Below are positions 60,821 through 64,000 of a stretch of 64,000 nt of DNA, one piece after another. Source of the DNA: JADMIH01 sp035274425 (lineage in GTDB: Bacteria > Chloroflexota > Chloroflexia > QHBQ01 > JADMIH01); assembly GCA_035274425.1 (NCBI GenBank), contig DATEOC010000021.1, positions 1 to 64,000 of the forward strand, given 5' to 3'. Made by a program: the position numbers and the translations under genes. The first letter of the stretch is position 1; every line of letters starts with the position of its first letter. The notes under the pieces are model-generated. The model was not told the origin of the DNA and did no database searches. It saw only the letters and a program-made list of their open reading frames with translations.

Positions 60821-63800
60821 GTGACTCTATATAGAAGAACCTTAGCCATAATATTTTCTACCTTCCTAGGTCTCATCACTCTCTTGTACGTGACATCGCA
60901 GGTGATAGTGCTCGATGGCTTCGCCCGGCAAGAGGAGAGCGATACCAGCAACGACGTGCAGCGCGTCACAAGCGCCTTAGCAGACCGGCTCGCCACGCTT
61001 GAAGGGACTACGCGTGACTGGGCGTATTGGGACGATACCTACGCCTATATTGAAGATAGTAACGACGCTTACTTCAAGTCGAATCTGGCTGCCGATACCG
61101 CGCTTTCCTCGAACCGTCTAAGTATCATGGCCTTCGTCCATTCTACGGGCCGCCTGGTCTATGGCAAGGCTTACAACCTGCGCGAGGGGGCATCTGTTCC
61201 TTTCCCTGAGAGCTTGCGAACGCACATCAAGCCGGGGAGCCTACTCATCTCTCACTCTAACCCCGAAAGCACCATAACGGGCCTCTTATCGCTACCTGAA
61301 GACCCAATGCTGGTAGCTTCCGTGCCAATCCTCACAAGCGATAGCAAAGGTCCCGCACGTGGCACCCTCATATTTGGGCGTTATCTCGACAGTGAGGAGA
61401 TTGCTCACCTTGCCAGGAACACTCCCTTTACGTTGACTGCGGCCATGGTTGGCGACCCTGCTATGCCCGCCGATTTCGCGGAGGCTCTTTCCTCCGTATC
61501 GTGGGGCTCTCCAACATTCGTGAAGCCAATGTCTGATGACGTTATCGCTGGGTATACACTACTCAATGACATCTACGACCGGCCTGCCCTCCTCTTCAAA
61601 GCGGAAGCCCCCAGGAGCGTTTACGCCCAGGGCAGGGCCACTTTCCTCTATTTGATGGTAGCACTGGTAATAGGTGGAGCCGCCTTTGGAGTGGCAATGA
61701 TGCTCATGCTGGCGAAGACCATCCTCTCCAGGCTGTCTCGCCTTCGCCACAAGGTCAGCAGCATCACCGCCAGCGGCGATCTCGCGGCTCGCATCGAGAT
61801 GCCCGGAAAGGACGAATTGTCCTACCTGGCGGGTGACATCAACGGCATGCTAGAGACGTTGGACTCCGCCCAGCACGAGCGTCAGGCGAGCGAAAGCAAG
61901 TACCGCGTGCTGATGGAGCAGGCCTCGGATGGTATCGCTGTCTACGACTTCAAGGGCAACATCGTGCAGGCTAACGCCAGGGCGTGCGAGATGCTGGGCT
62001 ATTCCCTTGAAGAGATGCTCGCCATGAATCTGCGAGATGTCGTAGATGCGGAGGACATGGCCCGCACACCGATAAGGTTTGATGAATTGCTCACCGGCAA
62101 GGTTGTGCTGAGCGAGCGCATCCTTCGACGCAAGGATGGTACCTGCTTCCCCACCGAGATCAGCGCCAAACTCCTCTCCGGCCAGGAGGGTATCCAGGCC
62201 ATCGTGCGCGATATTACCGAGCGCAAGCAAGCCGAGGAGGCCCTGCGCGTCGAGAAAGACTTCTCCGATAGTCTCATACACAGCAGCGTAGATGGCATAG
62301 TAGCCTTCGACGGCGACTGTCGTTATACCGTCTGGAACCCCGCGATGGAGCGTATAACCGGATTTACGCGCGAGCAGGTACTGGGCCGGTGCGCCTTCGA
62401 CGTCTTCCCCTTCCTGATGCAAATAGGCCAGGACGAGTTTTTCTACCAGGCTCTCGCGGGCAATACTGTGATCTCCACCAACAGGCCCTACACGATACCC
62501 GAGACGGGCAAAGAAGGCTTCTACGAAGGGCGCTACTCACCTTTGCATAACCGCGAAGGCGAAGTCGTGGGCGGACTTGCCATCATCTGCGACATCACCG
62601 AGCGCCGCAACCTGCAAGAGCAGCTATCCCATAAGGCGTTCCACGACGACCTCACGGGTCTGTCCAACCGCGCGCTCTTCATGGACCGCCTGATGCACGC
62701 CCTGGCTCGTTCCTCGCGCCGCGAAGATTCGGTTGCCGTATTGTTCCTCGACCTGGATGACTTCAAGGTGATAAATGACAGCCTGGGCCACAAATCAGGT
62801 GATCAACTCCTGATCGAGATGGGCGAGCGGCTCAAGCGCTGCGTGCGAACGGACGATACGGTTGCACGCCTGGGCGGGGACGAATTTACGGTGCTACTCG
62901 AGGACATACCGGACCTCAACACCGCGGTAATTACAGCGGAGCGCATAGCGGAGCAGCTTCAGTTGCCCTTCAACCTGGAAGGGCATGAGGTCTTTGTTAC
63001 AACCAGCCTGGGTATCGCCATCAGCGCGTCTGGTTCGAGAGAGCCTGAAGACCTCCTGCGCAACGCGGACGTGGCTATGTATGAGGCCAAGAATAAAGGC
63101 AAATCTCGTTATGCTGTGTTCGATACAGCCATGAATACCCGCGCCTGGCAGCGCCTTGAGATGGAGATACAGCTGCGCCGCGCCCTCGAGCGGGGTGATT
63201 TCCTGATCCATTACCAGCCTGTTGTGCGCCTCGATACCGGACAGATAGTGGAGGTGGAGGCGTTGGCACGCTGGGACCACAAGTCTGGCAGACTTTTCAC
63301 CCCCAACGAGTTCATCCCCGTTGCCGAGGAGATCGGTCTGATCGTACCTCTTGGGCAGTGGATGCTCAGAGAGGCGTGCAAGCAGGTGTATGCCTGGCAC
63401 CTGGCGCACCCATCCAGCCAACCGCTCCTTCTCAGCGTCAACGTCTCCGCCCGCCAGTTGAAAGACCCTCGCCTCGTCCAGGACATCACTAGGGTGCTAA
63501 ACGAGATAGGCTTCGATCCTACTCTCTTGAAGCTGGAGATTACGGAAAGCGTGGCCCTAGACGATACGGACACTACTCTAGCTACCTTAGAGGAGCTGCG
63601 CAAGCTGGGTATACGCCTGGCGATAGACGATTTCGGGACCGGCTATTCGGCTCTCAGCTACCTCAAGCGTTACCAGGTGGACACCCTCAAGATAGATCGT
63701 TCGTTCATAGACGGCCTCGGACGCAACCTTGAGGATACCGCCATAGTGCGCGCGGTTGTCGCTTTCGCAAAGACACTGAGCCTCAACGTTACGGCAGAGG

Positions 63801-63967
63801 GGATCGAGACCACCGAGCAGCTATCCTTCCTCCAGGAATTAGGCTGCGAGTTCGGCCAGGGCTATTACTTCTCCAAGCCCCTCCCGAGTTACGAGCTGGA
63901 AGAGATGCTCACGGCAAGTAATCTCTATATGCCCGTGCCGGTAGCCGCAGACCCAGTAGCGGTCTGA
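60821..63967 (+). CDS. CHASE4-HAMP-PAS-PAS-GGDEF-EAL c-di-GMP enzyme
   Basis: A 1048-residue membrane sensor. TM1 is RTLAIIFSTFLGLITLLYVT. The CHASE4-like extracellular domain (about 35-255) carries WAYWDDTYAYIED, the family signature. TM2 is near 275-297 and HAMP ends near 345. Two PAS domains follow (about 355-465, 470-590), each closing with DITER. The cyclase has RLGGDEFTVL and an upstream RTDD inhibitory site; the phosphodiesterase has VEALARWDHKSG and DDFGTGYSALSYL. Both catalytic motifs look intact, so it could make or destroy c-di-GMP. GTG 60821 follows AGAGG. Confidence 0.95.
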   Translation: MTLYRRTLAIIFSTFLGLITLLYVTSQVIVLDGFARQEESDTSNDVQRVTSALADRLATLEGTTRDWAYWDDTYAYIEDSNDAYFKSNLAADTALSSNRLSIMAFVHSTGRLVYGKAYNLREGASVPFPESLRTHIKPGSLLISHSNPESTITGLLSLPEDPMLVASVPILTSDSKGPARGTLIFGRYLDSEEIAHLARNTPFTLTAAMVGDPAMPADFAEALSSVSWGSPTFVKPMSDDVIAGYTLLNDIYDRPALLFKAEAPRSVYAQGRATFLYLMVALVIGGAAFGVAMMLMLAKTILSRLSRLRHKVSSITASGDLAARIEMPGKDELSYLAGDINGMLETLDSAQHERQASESKYRVLMEQASDGIAVYDFKGNIVQANARACEMLGYSLEEMLAMNLRDVVDAEDMARTPIRFDELLTGKVVLSERILRRKDGTCFPTEISAKLLSGQEGIQAIVRDITERKQAEEALRVEKDFSDSLIHSSVDGIVAFDGDCRYTVWNPAMERITGFTREQVLGRCAFDVFPFLMQIGQDEFFYQALAGNTVISTNRPYTIPETGKEGFYEGRYSPLHNREGEVVGGLAIICDITERRNLQEQLSHKAFHDDLTGLSNRALFMDRLMHALARSSRREDSVAVLFLDLDDFKVINDSLGHKSGDQLLIEMGERLKRCVRTDDTVARLGGDEFTVLLEDIPDLNTAVITAERIAEQLQLPFNLEGHEVFVTTSLGIAISASGSREPEDLLRNADVAMYEAKNKGKSRYAVFDTAMNTRAWQRLEMEIQLRRALERGDFLIHYQPVVRLDTGQIVEVEALARWDHKSGRLFTPNEFIPVAEEIGLIVPLGQWMLREACKQVYAWHLAHPSSQPLLLSVNVSARQLKDPRLVQDITRVLNEIGFDPTLLKLEITESVALDDTDTTLATLEELRKLGIRLAIDDFGTGYSALSYLKRYQVDTLKIDRSFIDGLGRNLEDTAIVRAVVAFAKTLSLNVTAEGIETTEQLSFLQELGCEFGQGYYFSKPLPSYELEEMLTASNLYMPVPVAADPVAV

Positions 63968-64000
63968 TAAAGAAAAATGATAAAAAGATGGCACTGGGCG

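Overview
The window looks like a chromosomal piece of a Chloroflexota-type bacterium. This is inferred from the protein set: secreted proteins anchored by cysteine-bearing S-layer homology (SLH) repeats, long Thr/Pro linkers, a CIRCE-controlled hrcA-grpE-dnaK operon and a large HD-GYP / GGDEF-EAL sensor pair. No rRNA, tRNA, CRISPR array or complete prophage was seen. The left edge cuts a probable transposase gene.

Layout: 0-6.5 kb is accessory: an SLH-anchored metallophosphoesterase, a GYD-domain protein, a TacA/TacT-type toxin-antitoxin pair and a solitary SIR2-domain protein that may be a defence NADase. 6.5-11 kb holds radC, a DUF58 protein, a DppA-type D-aminopeptidase and two DUF433/DUF5615 toxin-antitoxin modules, one with a frameshifted toxin. 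It also holds three decayed partial copies of its own genes. 12-20.6 kb has parA-parB, a histidine phosphatase, a methyltransferase, a WbuC-type cupin, a VOC protein, a small membrane protein, a seven-unit WAVG-repeat secreted protein and dnaJ. 20.8-24.7 kb holds poorly known genes. 24.8-30.5 kb carries two large secreted seven-unit repeat proteins with SLH anchors. 30.8-34.6 kb is the heat-shock operon with promoter and CIRCE. 36-43 kb is a signalling block: a secreted Gly/His-rich protein, an OmpR-type regulator with its kinase, and an ECF sigma factor with an anti-sigma/propeller protein. 43-49.3 kb has a GT-C-like membrane protein and the yebC-ruvC-tlyA-nadK run. 49.3-55.7 kb is accessory again: a third DUF433/DUF5615 module, a five-cupredoxin SLH protein, an MFS transporter and two Uma2 nucleases. 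55.9-64 kb has a membrane-tethered STAND/TPR protein and two c-di-GMP enzymes.

The most unusual feature is a system of 7-bp tandem repeats of about ten sequence families. The arrays sit at gene boundaries. Purine-rich heptads follow stop codons and their reverse-complement, pyrimidine-rich forms precede start codons. Full arrays therefore read purine half then pyrimidine half on either strand. Some arrays lie in frame inside genes (DUF58, parB, the GT-C-like gene, twice in the STAND gene), and in parB, hrcA and the cupin gene the array supplies the stop codon. They resemble the short tandemly repeated sequences of filamentous cyanobacteria, but the number of families and the orientation rule are striking. 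The accessory stretches (0-6 kb, 49-56 kb) are nearly free of them.

All functions come from reading motifs by eye. No similarity search was run.
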